64,000 nucleotides of DNA, taken from NCBI GenBank assembly GCA_001899775.1, contig MKWN01000003.1, forward strand, positions 1 through 64,000, read 5' to 3'. Of this stretch, positions 1 to 8,754 are shown piece by piece. Origin of the DNA: Thiobacillus sp. 65-29 (GTDB lineage: Bacteria; Pseudomonadota; Gammaproteobacteria; Burkholderiales; Thiobacillaceae). How positions within the stretch are numbered: the stretch's first letter is position 1; the number at the start of each line of letters is the position of its first letter. The position numbers and the translations under genes are program-made. The notes under the pieces are model-generated. The model made no database searches. It was not told where the DNA came from and worked only from the letters and a program-made list of their open reading frames with translations.

Positions 1-352
1 GATCGTGCCGCGTGCGCTCGTACAGGTGCTCCGGCGTGCCGCGCAGGTAGACGACGACGCCGCCCTGGCGGAGCCGCTCGCGGTTCGCCGCCGACAGCAC
101 CGCCCCGCCGCCGGTCGCCAGCACGATCCCCGACAAGGCCGTCAGGTCCGCGATCGCCGCCTCCTCGCGCTTGCGGAAGCCCGCCTCGCCCTCGATCTCG
201 AAGATCACCGGGATCTTCACCCCGGTGCGCGTCTCGATCTCGTGATCGGAATCATGAAAGACGCAGCCGTAGTGCTTCGCCAGCAACCGCCCCACTGTGG
301 TCTTGCCCGCGCCCATGAGGCCGACGAGAAAAATGTTGTCCTGCTTGCTCAT
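1..352 (-). CDS. aroK: Shikimate kinase (3' end beyond window)
   Basis: Phosphorylates shikimate with ATP in chorismate biosynthesis (cytosol). The translation starts [19 protein letters not shown]: a Walker A motif at residues 11-18, then the shikimate-binding region DSDHEIE and the glycine-rich segment ATGGGA. About 117 codons are present; the C-terminus lies outside the window. It follows pilQ on the same strand, as in many beta- and gammaproteobacteria, but a hairpin with a T-run lies between them, so expression is probably partly independent. ATG at 352 gives a normal N-terminus only a few residues before the P-loop. Confidence 0.93.
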   Translation of the reverse strand, partial: MSKQDNIFLVGLMGAGKTTVGRLLAKHYGCVFHDSDHEIETRTGVKIPVIFEIEGEAGFRKREEAAIADLTALSGIVLATGGGAVLSAANRERLRQGGVVVYLRGTPEHLYERTRHD

Positions 353-411
353 GCGCGCATTTTAATTGAGCAGTAGCGGAAACGTCGCCACGCCGTACGG
401 CAGGCGCGCAC

Positions 412-436
412 AAAAAACGCGGGACATGCCCGCGTT
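412..436 (-). terminator. Intrinsic terminator after pilQ
   Basis: Read on the minus strand, AACGCGGG and CCCGCGTT form an 8-bp stem (429-436 with 416-423) around a 5-nt loop, followed by a run of T (A at 412-417 on plus). It lies about 20 bp past the pilQ stop and before aroK, so it should end most pilMNOPQ transcripts. Confidence 0.7.
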
Positions 437-455
437 CTTCTGTACCTGGCCGCGC

Positions 456-2687
456 TCAGCGAAGCGACAGGCGCTCGTCGAGAATTCGCGGCGTGAGGAA
501 GATCAGGAGTTCGATCTTCTCTTCCTGCTTGTTGCTCTGCTTGAAGAGATGGCCGAGGAAGGGCAGATCGCCAAAGAACGGTACCTTGCTGATGTCGTTG
601 CGGTTGACCTCCTCGAAAATGCCGCCCAGCACCGCGGTTTCGCCGTTGTTCACGCGTACCTGCGTCTTGGCCCGCTTGGTCTCGATCGTCGGTGCGTTGA
701 TGCCGGGTGCCTGGATCACCGGACCCCGCGCGTCCTTCTGGATTTCGACGTTCATGATGATGGAATCGTTGTTGAGGATCTGCGGGTCGACCAGCAAACA
801 CAGGAACGCATCCTTGAACGTCACCGTCGTGGTCACGCCGGCGGTCGAGATCGTCTGCGTGACATACGGGATCTGCTCACCCTGCAGGATCACCGCCGGC
901 TTCTGGTTGGAGGTGACGATCCGGGGGCTGGAGAGAATCTTGCCGCGATTGTCCGCCTCCAGCGCCTGCAACTCGAGGCTGATCAGGTTGCCCGTGGCGA
1001 TATTGAGCAGCGACAGGCCGAACGACCCCGGCGTCGTGGTGCTCGTGATCGGCAGGTTGACGTGGTTGGTGGCGACACCCGCTGTCGCGCCGCTCTGGGT
1101 ACCGCTGAAGGAGATGCCGGTCTGCGACCCAGCCAGGCTGGTCGTTCCCGAGATGCCCGTGGCAAGGCGCGCACCCAGCTGGCGGCCCCACTGCGAGTCC
1201 GCGATCACCACGCGCGCCTCGATCATGACCTGCCGCGTCGGTACGTCCAGACGTGCGAGCAGTTCACGGATTTCCTGGATCTTGCGCGCCGTGTCGGTAA
1301 TGATCAGCGTGTTGGTCTTGAGTTCATAGGTGGCGCGTCCGCGCTTGGACAGCATTTTCTGGTCCGAGTCCTTGCCCTGTTGCGAGGCCTGACCTGCGGC
1401 CGCACTGGTGATTCCCTGCGCCTCCGCCGAACAGTTGACCGCCTGGTTCCTCGCGGCACGCAGGGACGCCCCGCCAGCGAAACCGTAGAGCATGGTCTGC
1501 GCCTCGTCCGCCCGCATGTAGTTGAGCGGAATATATTCGGTCACCATCGGCTCGAGATCTTCGACCGCTGCCTTGGCTTCGAACTCGAGTTTTTCCTTGG
1601 TGAACAGTTCGTCCTTCGGCGCGACCCAGATGACATTGCCGTTCTGCCGCTTGTCCAGGCCCTTGGTCTGCATGATGAGGTCGAGCGCCTGGTCCCAGGG
1701 CACGTCCTTCAGGCGCAGGGTCAGGTTGCCGGTGACGGTGTCGCTGGCGATGATGTTGAGACCGGTGAAGTCGGCGATGACCTGCAGCACCGAGCGCACC
1801 TCGACGTTCTGGAAGTTCAGCGAGAGCTTTTCGCCGACGTACTTGACCTTGCCGTCGGCGGTGCGCTTCTGTCCGTCGACGGCAGGCTTCACCTCGACGA
1901 TGAAGCTGTTTTCCGTCTGGTAGGCCGAATATTCCCACGCGCCCTTAGGCGTGATCACCATGCGGGTGTTGTCGCCCAGCGCATAGGCTTCGACAGTCTG
2001 TACCGGCGTGCCGAAGTCGGCCACGTCGAGGCGGCGCTGCAGCGCCTTCGGCAGGTCGGTTCCAACAAAATCCACCACCACGCCGTTGGCCTGCTGACGG
2101 ATGTTGATACCCGTCTGCGCATCGCTGAGCGTGGTGACGATGCGTCCCTCGCCTGCGACACCGCGACGGAAATCGACGTCACGGATGCCATGACGCTTGT
2201 CCGACGGCCCCGCCTCGGCGAAGCGCGGCGTGGCGTTCACGGGTGCCAGGCCGGTGCCGGCGTCGCCGAGCGCGACATAAAGCGCCGTGCCGTCGACGCG
2301 CGCCTCGTATTCCGCCGCCTTGCTGAGATTCAGCACCACCCGCGTGCGCGTGCCGGCCTGCACCACGTTGACACTGGTCAGCGGACCCAGGTTGGCCTCG
2401 ACGACGTTGCGTCCCATGGCATTGCCGGTATCGGGCAGATCGAGCGCGATGCGCGGCGGGTTCCCGACCGTGAAGCCGGCGGGGGTCGTGGCGAGCGGTT
2501 GCTTGAGGTTGACGCGCACCATGACCTTGCCGCCGGGCAACGTGGTCGTCTCCACGCTCTGCACGGCATTCGCGGTCGGCGGGGTGTCGGCGGCATGCGC
2601 CGCTGGCAGCAGGGCGACCGCTGCCAGCGCGACGGCTCCCAGCATACGGCAGGCGAATTGGTAGGCAATTTTCGGCAATGCGTTCAT
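456..2687 (-). CDS. pilQ: Type IV pilus secretin PilQ
   Basis: Forms the outer-membrane secretin ring through which type IV pili are extruded. 743 aa. A signal peptide (hydrophobic stretch ending LLPAAHA) leads into AMIN-type beta domains, an STN/N0-type region (about 280-370) and the conserved secretin domain at the C-terminus with its VPFFGDLPFLG segment. An in-frame ATG at 2726 would overlap the pilP stop by 4 bp, like the other junctions here, but ATG 2687 has a well-spaced AGAGG and puts the signal peptide at the N-terminus, so it is preferred. Last gene of the pilMNOPQ operon. Confidence 0.95.
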   Translation of the reverse strand: MNALPKIAYQFACRMLGAVALAAVALLPAAHAADTPPTANAVQSVETTTLPGGKVMVRVNLKQPLATTPAGFTVGNPPRIALDLPDTGNAMGRNVVEANLGPLTSVNVVQAGTRTRVVLNLSKAAEYEARVDGTALYVALGDAGTGLAPVNATPRFAEAGPSDKRHGIRDVDFRRGVAGEGRIVTTLSDAQTGINIRQQANGVVVDFVGTDLPKALQRRLDVADFGTPVQTVEAYALGDNTRMVITPKGAWEYSAYQTENSFIVEVKPAVDGQKRTADGKVKYVGEKLSLNFQNVEVRSVLQVIADFTGLNIIASDTVTGNLTLRLKDVPWDQALDLIMQTKGLDKRQNGNVIWVAPKDELFTKEKLEFEAKAAVEDLEPMVTEYIPLNYMRADEAQTMLYGFAGGASLRAARNQAVNCSAEAQGITSAAAGQASQQGKDSDQKMLSKRGRATYELKTNTLIITDTARKIQEIRELLARLDVPTRQVMIEARVVIADSQWGRQLGARLATGISGTTSLAGSQTGISFSGTQSGATAGVATNHVNLPITSTTTPGSFGLSLLNIATGNLISLELQALEADNRGKILSSPRIVTSNQKPAVILQGEQIPYVTQTISTAGVTTTVTFKDAFLCLLVDPQILNNDSIIMNVEIQKDARGPVIQAPGINAPTIETKRAKTQVRVNNGETAVLGGIFEEVNRNDISKVPFFGDLPFLGHLFKQSNKQEEKIELLIFLTPRILDERLSLR

Positions 2688-2722
2688 GTCAGCCTCTTTG
2701 TAATCAGCACTTCTCATCGGAA

Positions 2723-3220
2723 TCATTCCTGCAGCATCAGCGAACTGGTGCGCTCGGACCAGTCGCCCGCGCTGTCCTGCACGGTTTCGCGCAGCGTCAC
2801 TTCGGTGTCGCTGATCTGCGTGATGCGGCCAAAATTCTGGCCCGCATAATTGCCCGTACGCACATGATAAATGGCGTTCTCCGGCGTCTTGATCACTGCA
2901 TGCATGACGCCCTTCTTGGCGAGCACGCCGACCATCTTCAGGGTTTCCAGCGAGAACGCCTCGAGCGGTTCTCTCGGCCGGGCGAAATCGGGCTGCACGC
3001 CGCCTCCGCCGCCGGACGACAGCTTGCGCGGCTTGAATGGGTCGGGCAGGTCGAACGCGCCGTAGGTGAACGGCTCGTAGACCTTCACTTCCGGCAACGG
3101 CTCGATCTTGCCCTGCATGTCCTTGCCGGCCTCGGCAACGAACCGCTGGAGGTCATCCATGTCACCCCCTCCGCATGCACTCAGGCCCAGTGCGGCAAGG
3201 AGAATCGTGAAGCGCCTCAT
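2723..3220 (-). CDS. pilP: Type IV pilus alignment lipoprotein PilP
   Basis: Inner-membrane lipoprotein linking the PilN/PilO platform to PilQ. 165 aa, the usual size. A short signal ends in lipobox LSAC (mature Cys at residue 16), then a flexible part with a glycine run and the PilP beta-domain (DPFKPRKL onward). Its start overlaps the pilO stop by 4 bp (ATGA), indicating translational coupling. Confidence 0.93.
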   Translation of the reverse strand: MRRFTILLAALGLSACGGGDMDDLQRFVAEAGKDMQGKIEPLPEVKVYEPFTYGAFDLPDPFKPRKLSSGGGGGVQPDFARPREPLEAFSLETLKMVGVLAKKGVMHAVIKTPENAIYHVRTGNYAGQNFGRITQISDTEVTLRETVQDSAGDWSERTSSLMLQE

Positions 3221-3870
3221 TTCTTGCCTCCCTTCGCCTTGTTCTTGTCCTTGTCCTTGGCCTTTTCACTGGCCTGCTTGTGGGCAATGATCTCTTCCTC
3301 GTCCAGATAGCGGTAGGTCTTCACCATGGCCTCCATGCTCAGGACGCCATCCTTCGCCGGTTCCATGGAAATATTGTGCAGCGTGACGATGCGCGACAGT
3401 TTGGCGACGTCGCTGACGAAGGCGGCGATGTCGTGATAGCCGCCCGTGACCTTGACCTTGATCGGCGTCGAGGCATAGAACTCCGACACGCTCTCGGTCT
3501 CGGGCTTGAACAGTTCGAACTGCAGGCCGCGGCCCAGGCCAGCCTGGTTGACGTCGGTAATGAGCGCATCCATTTCCTGCTTGTTGGGCAGTTGCTTCAG
3601 CAAGGCGCCGAACGCCTGTTCGATGTCGGCACGTTGCTTGGTGTACGCCTCCAGATTGACCGCCTGGTTTTTCTTGGTGGTGAACGCACCCCGCAACTCG
3701 GTTTCCTTCTGCTTCGCCGTACCGAGCGCATCCATGCCGCCGCGCCAGTCGAACCACCAGCCGGCCAGCACGATGGCCGCGCACAGCAGCGCCAGGGCCG
3801 CCAGCTTGCTTGGCAGCGGCCAGTCGGCCAGCGTCTTGAGATCGAGCTTGTTCAGTTCGTCGAGCGTCAT
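3217..3870 (-). CDS. pilO: Type IV pilus assembly protein PilO
   Basis: Bitopic inner-membrane protein pairing with PilN to hold the pilus machine. 217 aa: short cytosolic N-terminus, one membrane helix (about residues 23-41, LAALALLCAAIVLAGWW), a coiled-coil stretch, then a ferredoxin-like periplasmic domain. The C-terminus is strongly lysine-rich (repeated KDK/KNK). It overlaps pilN and pilP by 4 bp on each side. Confidence 0.92.
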   Translation of the reverse strand: MTLDELNKLDLKTLADWPLPSKLAALALLCAAIVLAGWWFDWRGGMDALGTAKQKETELRGAFTTKKNQAVNLEAYTKQRADIEQAFGALLKQLPNKQEMDALITDVNQAGLGRGLQFELFKPETESVSEFYASTPIKVKVTGGYHDIAAFVSDVAKLSRIVTLHNISMEPAKDGVLSMEAMVKTYRYLDEEEIIAHKQASEKAKDKDKNKAKGGKK

Positions 3871-4472
3871 GCCTTGCCCCCCTTGCCTTTCGCAGCGGCC
3901 TGCCCGCCCGCTTCCGTGCTCTCATCCGTCTGCTGCCGGGTCTGCTTGACCGCCAGCACGAATTCGTTCGCACGCAGGTTGTTCACGGTGGCGGCCTTGA
4001 TTTCCACCAGGCTGGCCGACTCGAACCAGGGGGAATTGTCGAGGTTGCGCATCAGCGTCGATACGCGCGCGCTCGACTGGGTGTAACCGCTGAGGGTGAT
4101 GGAATCCCCGGTCTGCTTGAACGACTTGAGATAGAGGCCGTCGGGCAGCAAGCGGATCAACTGGTCGAACAGGTGAACCACCTCGGTGCGGTTGGCCTGC
4201 AGCGTCTCGACCACCTGTTTGCGATCCAGCAGCGCCCGCGTCTGCTCGCGGATCTTCTTGATTTCGCCGATCTGCTCGTCGAGTCGGGCGATTTCCTTCT
4301 CGAGGAAGGCGTTGCGCTCATTTTGCGTCGATTGTCGCGCGGCGATGACGGCGTGTCCGGCGACGACCGCGGCAACACCGACGGCAACCGCAACGCCGAG
4401 CATGGCGGTGAACTGGCGTCGCCGCGCGGCGCGCGCCAGTTCACGGTGGGGGAGTAGGTTGATGCGGATCAT
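3867..4472 (-). CDS. pilN: Type IV pilus assembly protein PilN
   Basis: Inner-membrane partner of PilM and PilO. 201 aa. The N-terminus MIRINLLPHRE is the conserved INLLP motif that docks into PilM, followed by one membrane helix (about 22-44), a coiled coil and a periplasmic domain. The C-terminal tail is low-complexity (Gln/Thr/Glu, then Gly/Lys). It overlaps pilM by 4 bp. Confidence 0.93.
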   Translation of the reverse strand: MIRINLLPHRELARAARRRQFTAMLGVAVAVGVAAVVAGHAVIAARQSTQNERNAFLEKEIARLDEQIGEIKKIREQTRALLDRKQVVETLQANRTEVVHLFDQLIRLLPDGLYLKSFKQTGDSITLSGYTQSSARVSTLMRNLDNSPWFESASLVEIKAATVNNLRANEFVLAVKQTRQQTDESTEAGGQAAAKGKGGKA

Positions 4473-5557
4473 TGGGGATCGAACCTCCGCATGGCAAGGC
4501 CACAGGCAACGAAGAGTGAAGGGGCGTCCGCGGTCAGGGCCTGCGGGCGCACCTTGGAACCGACCGCCATGTTGGCGAAGGGATTGGCCACCTGCGTCGG
4601 GGTGCCGGTGCGCTGGGCCACCACTTCGTCGATGCCGGCAATCATGGCGCCGCCACCGGCAAGCAGGATCTGGTCGACCTTGCGGTACTGCGTCGAAGTG
4701 GTGAAAAGCTGGAGGGCGCGGCCGATTTCCATCGCCAGCGTTTCGCTGTAGGGTTGCAGCACCTCGACTTCGTAGCTTTCCGGCAGGGTACCCTTGCGCT
4801 TGGCGTTTTCCGCCTCCTCGCTGGTCATGCCGTAGCGACGGGAAATCTCGTTGTTGAGCTGGTTGCCGCCGAAACCGTGTTCACGCAGATAGACCGACTC
4901 GTTGTCGTGCAGGACATTGATGTGCATGTTCTGCGCACCGATGTCGATGATCGCGACGGTCTGTCCAGCGCCGCCGTTGGGCAGCAGGTGGGCGATCTGC
5001 TCGTACGCGGCCTGCGTGGCGAAGGATTCGACATCCAGCACCAGCGCCTTGAGGCCGGCCGACTCCGCCGCGGCGACACGCTCCTCGACTTTTTCCTTGC
5101 GTGCCGCGGCAAGCAGGATCTGCACGTCGTCCGGGCTGGCGGGCGAGGGGCCGAGCACCTGGAAGTCGAGATTCACTTCGTCGAGCGAGAACGGAATGAC
5201 CTGGTTGGCCTCCGTCTCCACCTGGCGTTCCAGGTCGAGGCCCTTGAGGCTGGCCGGCGCCAGGATCTTCTTGGTGATGACCGCGGACGACGGCAGCGCG
5301 ATCGCCACGTTCCTGACCCGGCTGCCCAGATTTTTCCAGGCGGTGCGCAGCGTCTCGCCCACCTGGTCGAGGTTGGCGATATTGCCATCCGTGACCGCAT
5401 CCTTGGGCAAGGGCTCGATGACGTAGCGCTCCACCCGCAGCATGCCCTTGCCCGCGTCGGACAACTCGACCAGCTTGACCGCGGTCGTGCTGATGTCGAG
5501 CCCGAGGATGGGCAGCCTGTTGGCTGACAGCCAGTCCAGATTGATATTCAGGTGCAA
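4469..5557 (-). CDS. pilM: Type IV pilus assembly actin-like ATPase PilM
   Basis: Cytosolic actin/FtsA-fold protein that binds the PilN N-terminus. 362 aa. The phosphate-1 region is LGLDISTTAVKLVEL (about 18-32); further actin-fold loops are AIIDIGAQNMHI and LLAGGGAMI. Initiation appears to be TTG, with AAGGA about 7 bp upstream; no closer in-frame ATG keeps the phosphate-1 region. First gene of pilMNOPQ, divergent from the PBP1A gene. Confidence 0.94.
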   Translation of the reverse strand: MHLNINLDWLSANRLPILGLDISTTAVKLVELSDAGKGMLRVERYVIEPLPKDAVTDGNIANLDQVGETLRTAWKNLGSRVRNVAIALPSSAVITKKILAPASLKGLDLERQVETEANQVIPFSLDEVNLDFQVLGPSPASPDDVQILLAAARKEKVEERVAAAESAGLKALVLDVESFATQAAYEQIAHLLPNGGAGQTVAIIDIGAQNMHINVLHDNESVYLREHGFGGNQLNNEISRRYGMTSEEAENAKRKGTLPESYEVEVLQPYSETLAMEIGRALQLFTTSTQYRKVDQILLAGGGAMIAGIDEVVAQRTGTPTQVANPFANMAVGSKVRPQALTADAPSLFVACGLAMRRFDPQ

Positions 5558-5745
5558 GTCTTTTCCTTTACGCTTCTGTGAGTTGGCGCTTTTTTTTATT
5601 TTTATTTTTAAATCCTAGCAACAACACACGGTTTTTGACAGTAATTTTCTTGCCGCACCGCAAGAGTTGAACACCTGTGTCCAATTTCCAACACCACTAA
5701 CGCCTATAATCTGCGAAAACTTTAGGCATCAAACGAAGGAAGCGG
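5558..5745. promoter_or_regulatory. Divergent pilM / PBP1A promoter region
   Basis: 188 bp between divergent genes, much richer in A+T than the surroundings, with a T/A-rich block around 5590-5612. A perfect TATAAT (5705-5710) lies 36 bp before the PBP1A start and is a plausible -10; I see no good -35 at 17 bp. The A/T block could be an UP-like element or part of the pilM promoter. The PBP1A ribosome-binding site is GAAGGA. Confidence 0.5.
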
Positions 5746-8112
5746 ATGTTTTCGAAATGGTGGCATTACGCGCTGGCGGCGGTCGTCAGCCTTGGCGTCG
5801 TCGGCACCGCGCTCGCCGGCCTGGCGGCCGCGCTGATCTATCCCAACCTGCCGCCGCTCGAGGCGCTCACCGACTACAAGCCCAAGCAGCCCCTGCGCGT
5901 GTACACCGCCGACGGCGCGCTGATCGCCGAGTTCGGCGAAGAGCGCCGCGCCTTCATCCCGATCGCGCAGGTGCCGGGCTACATGAAGCAGGCGATCATT
6001 GCCGCGGAAGACGAGCGCTTCTACACGCACGGCGGGGTCGACACGCTGGGGATCCTGCGCGCGGCCGGTGCGAACCTGGTGTCGGGCGGCGCCAAGGAAG
6101 GCGCGTCGACCATCACCATGCAGGTGGCACGCAATTTCTTCCTGTCGAACGAGAAGACGTTCACCCGCAAGCTGTCCGAAGCCATGCTGGCGATGAAGAT
6201 CGAGCACACCCTGTCCAAGGACAAGATTCTCGAGCTCTACATCAACCAGATCTACCTGGGCCAACGCGCCTACGGCTTCGAGGCGGCGGCGCGCACCTAT
6301 TTCGGCAAGCCGATGAAGGAACTGTCGCTGGCCGAGTTCGCCATGCTGGCGGGGTTGCCCAAGGCGCCCTCGCGCTACAACCCGGTGGTGAATTTTCCAC
6401 GCGCCAAGATCCGCCAGGAATACGTGCTGGGGCGCATGCGCACGCTGAAGTTCATCGACGAGCCGACCTGGCGCGCCGCAGTCGCCCAGAAGCTGGTGAT
6501 CCGCCAGGCGCGCCAGCAGACCGATGTCGCCGCGGATTACGCGGCCGAAATGGTGCGCCAGGCCCTGTTCGAAAAATACGGCGAGGCGATCTACAGCTCG
6601 GGCTTCAAGGCGGTCACGACGCTCAGGCGCGTCCAGCAGGATGCCGCCAACCGCGCCGTCTGGCAGGGCATTGCCGATTACGACCAGCGCTACGGCTACC
6701 GCGGTCCGGAAAAGCAGGTGAGCCTGCCCGCCGACAAGACGGCACGCGCGGCCGCGATTGCCACGGCGCTCGAGGATCTCGTTCCCGTCAGCGACATGCT
6801 CCCGGCGGTCGTGCTGAGCGCTGACGCCAAGCTGATTCGCGCGCGGCTCGCCGACGACCAGGACATCGAGATCACCGGCAACTCGCTGAAATGGGTAGCA
6901 CAGTGGGTTGCAGCCAGGAAGGGCCGCACGCTGCTGCCGGGCGCGGTGGTGCGGGTGCAGGCGGTCGGCGCCAAGCCGCAGTGGCGGCTGGTGCAACTGC
7001 CCGAAGTGGAAGCGGCGCTGGTCGCCCTGAACCCGAGCGATGGCGCCATCACGGCGCTGGTCGGCGGTTTCGATTTCAACCGCAACAAGTTCAACCGCGT
7101 CACGCAGGCGTGGCGCCAGCCCGGCTCGAGCTTCAAGCCCTTCATCTATTCGGCGGCGCTGGAGAAGGGCTATACGCCGGCCACCCTCGTCGAGAACGCG
7201 CCCATCACGCTGAGCGCGGACGAAGCCGGCGGCACCGCCTGGGAACCGAAGAACTACGACGGCAGCACCAGCGGGCCGGTGCGCATGCGGGTGGCCCTGA
7301 CCAAGTCGCTCAACCTGGTGTCGGTGCGCATTCTGCAGGGTATCGGCCCCTACTATGCACGCGATTACATCCGTCGCTTCGGCTTCGATCCCACGCGCCA
7401 CCCGCCCTACCTGACCATGGCGCTGGGTGCCGGCGGCGTCACTCCGTTGCAACTGGCCGCAGGATACGGCGTCTTCGCCAACGGCGGCTTCGCCATCCGG
7501 CCCTACCTCATCGACAAGGTCTACGACAAGGATGGCCGCCTGCTCATGCAGGCCGCCCCGCAACAGGCGCAACGCAACGCGCCGCGCGTGATCGATCCGC
7601 GCAACGCCTGGCTGATGACGAGCATGATGCAGGATGTCACGCGCTACGGCACCGCCGCGCGCGCCGCGCAACTGGGACGCAGCGACATCGCCGGCAAGAC
7701 CGGCACCACCAACGATGCGCGCGACACCTGGTTCGCCGGCTACACGCCCGACCTGGTGGCGGTGAGCTGGATGGGTTTCGACCAGCCGCGCCCGCTGGGC
7801 CGTGGCGAGACCGGCGGCCAGACCGCGCTGCCGATCTGGATCAACTTCATGGGTACCGCCTTGCGCGGCGAGCCGCAAAAGAGCTGGCCGATGCCGGGCG
7901 GTCTTATCAGCGTCAGGATCGACCCTGAAACAGGCGCGCAAGTATCCGAATCGGTGCTGGGGGATCTCATCGGCGACCTGCTCGGCAAGCCCGAGAGCGG
8001 CATGATCGAACATTTCTACCAGGAATTTCCGCCGCCCGAGCCGCGCGGAGCCGACTGGAACGCCGACCCCGGCGTCACACCGGAACCGGCCTTGCCGGGA
8101 ATGCCGCTATGA
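5746..8112 (+). CDS. mrcA: Penicillin-binding protein 1A (bifunctional)
   Basis: Class A PBP that polymerises and cross-links peptidoglycan. 788 aa. One N-terminal membrane helix (about 8-32); a GT51 glycosyltransferase domain with EDERFYTHGGVD (catalytic Glu) and ASTITMQVARN; an OB-like insert; then a transpeptidase domain with SSFK (SxxK), SLN and KTGTT. Full length for the family. Its last 4 bp overlap the next gene. Also known as ponA; placement opposite pilMNOPQ is common in this class. Confidence 0.95.
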   Translation: MFSKWWHYALAAVVSLGVVGTALAGLAAALIYPNLPPLEALTDYKPKQPLRVYTADGALIAEFGEERRAFIPIAQVPGYMKQAIIAAEDERFYTHGGVDTLGILRAAGANLVSGGAKEGASTITMQVARNFFLSNEKTFTRKLSEAMLAMKIEHTLSKDKILELYINQIYLGQRAYGFEAAARTYFGKPMKELSLAEFAMLAGLPKAPSRYNPVVNFPRAKIRQEYVLGRMRTLKFIDEPTWRAAVAQKLVIRQARQQTDVAADYAAEMVRQALFEKYGEAIYSSGFKAVTTLRRVQQDAANRAVWQGIADYDQRYGYRGPEKQVSLPADKTARAAAIATALEDLVPVSDMLPAVVLSADAKLIRARLADDQDIEITGNSLKWVAQWVAARKGRTLLPGAVVRVQAVGAKPQWRLVQLPEVEAALVALNPSDGAITALVGGFDFNRNKFNRVTQAWRQPGSSFKPFIYSAALEKGYTPATLVENAPITLSADEAGGTAWEPKNYDGSTSGPVRMRVALTKSLNLVSVRILQGIGPYYARDYIRRFGFDPTRHPPYLTMALGAGGVTPLQLAAGYGVFANGGFAIRPYLIDKVYDKDGRLLMQAAPQQAQRNAPRVIDPRNAWLMTSMMQDVTRYGTAARAAQLGRSDIAGKTGTTNDARDTWFAGYTPDLVAVSWMGFDQPRPLGRGETGGQTALPIWINFMGTALRGEPQKSWPMPGGLISVRIDPETGAQVSESVLGDLIGDLLGKPESGMIEHFYQEFPPPEPRGADWNADPGVTPEPALPGMPL

Positions 8113-8684
8113 AACAGCACGACATGCGCCGACACATCGCGCATGCCGCCGCGCGCCTGCTGGCCGAGGACGGCAGCCTGGATTACGGCAGCGCCAAGCG
8201 CAAGGCGGCGCGCCAGCTCGGTGCCCCCGACAGTCGCAGCCTGCCGGACAATGTCGAGGTCGAGGAGGCCCTGCGCAGCTACCGGGCGCTTTATCAGGCG
8301 GAGGAAACGCGCGCGCAGCTGGCACTGCTGCGCCAGGTGGCGATCGATTACATGGAGCGGCTGGCCGATTTCGATCCACACCTGACCGGACCGGTATTAA
8401 ACGGCACGGCCGGCCGCCACGCGGGGGTACAGTTGCAGCTTTTCAGCGATCAGCCGAAGGAACTCGAATTCCTGCTGATGCGCCTGCCGGTGCCTTACGC
8501 GACCGGCGAATTCCGTCCCGCGGACACCCCCACGCGCGTCTTCCCGCGCTTCGTACTGGACGATCCGCGCGCGCCCGTCGAGCTGGTCGTGTATCCTGCC
8601 GCCGAGCTGCGCAGCATGAAACGGCTGCAGGCCGACGGCAGCCCGCGCCGCGTGCGTCTGCCGCAGGCCAAGGCCCTGACTTGA
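8109..8684 (+). CDS. Conserved hypothetical protein after PBP1A
   Basis: 191 aa, no signal peptide or membrane helix. The N-terminal 80 residues look helical (MKQHDMRRHIAHAAARLLAE, then a region of alternating basic and acidic residues); the C-terminal half looks alpha/beta with VQLQLF and VELVVYP strands. I do not recognise the family with confidence; a minimal nucleotidyltransferase-like fold is one possibility. ATGA overlap with the PBP1A gene suggests co-translation. Its 3' end lies just before the sigma-54 promoter of the sugar transferase. Confidence 0.75.
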   Translation: MKQHDMRRHIAHAAARLLAEDGSLDYGSAKRKAARQLGAPDSRSLPDNVEVEEALRSYRALYQAEETRAQLALLRQVAIDYMERLADFDPHLTGPVLNGTAGRHAGVQLQLFSDQPKELEFLLMRLPVPYATGEFRPADTPTRVFPRFVLDDPRAPVELVVYPAAELRSMKRLQADGSPRRVRLPQAKALT

Positions 8685-8701
8685 GTTTTTTCCCGCAACG
8701 C

Positions 8702-8716
8702 TGGCACGGAAGATGC
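8702..8716 (+). promoter_or_regulatory. Sigma-54 promoter for the EPS sugar transferase
   Basis: TGGCACGGAAGATGC: a complete -24 block (TGGCACG), GG-N10-GC spacing, and ATGC instead of TTGC at -12. Predicted start of transcription near 8728, leaving about 27 nt before the GTG at 8755. It fits the sigma-54 activator PrsR encoded downstream, although no copy of the PEP box seen at 27293 and 41518 is recognisable about 85 bp upstream. Confidence 0.6.
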
Positions 8717-8754
8717 TCGCTTCCTGCCATATCGAATAACGACCCACCACCGAC

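Noticed and set aside
366-2849. 827-codon open frame on the plus strand
   Set aside because: Antisense shadow of pilQ in GC-rich DNA; low-complexity Arg/His/Asp composition and no domain.
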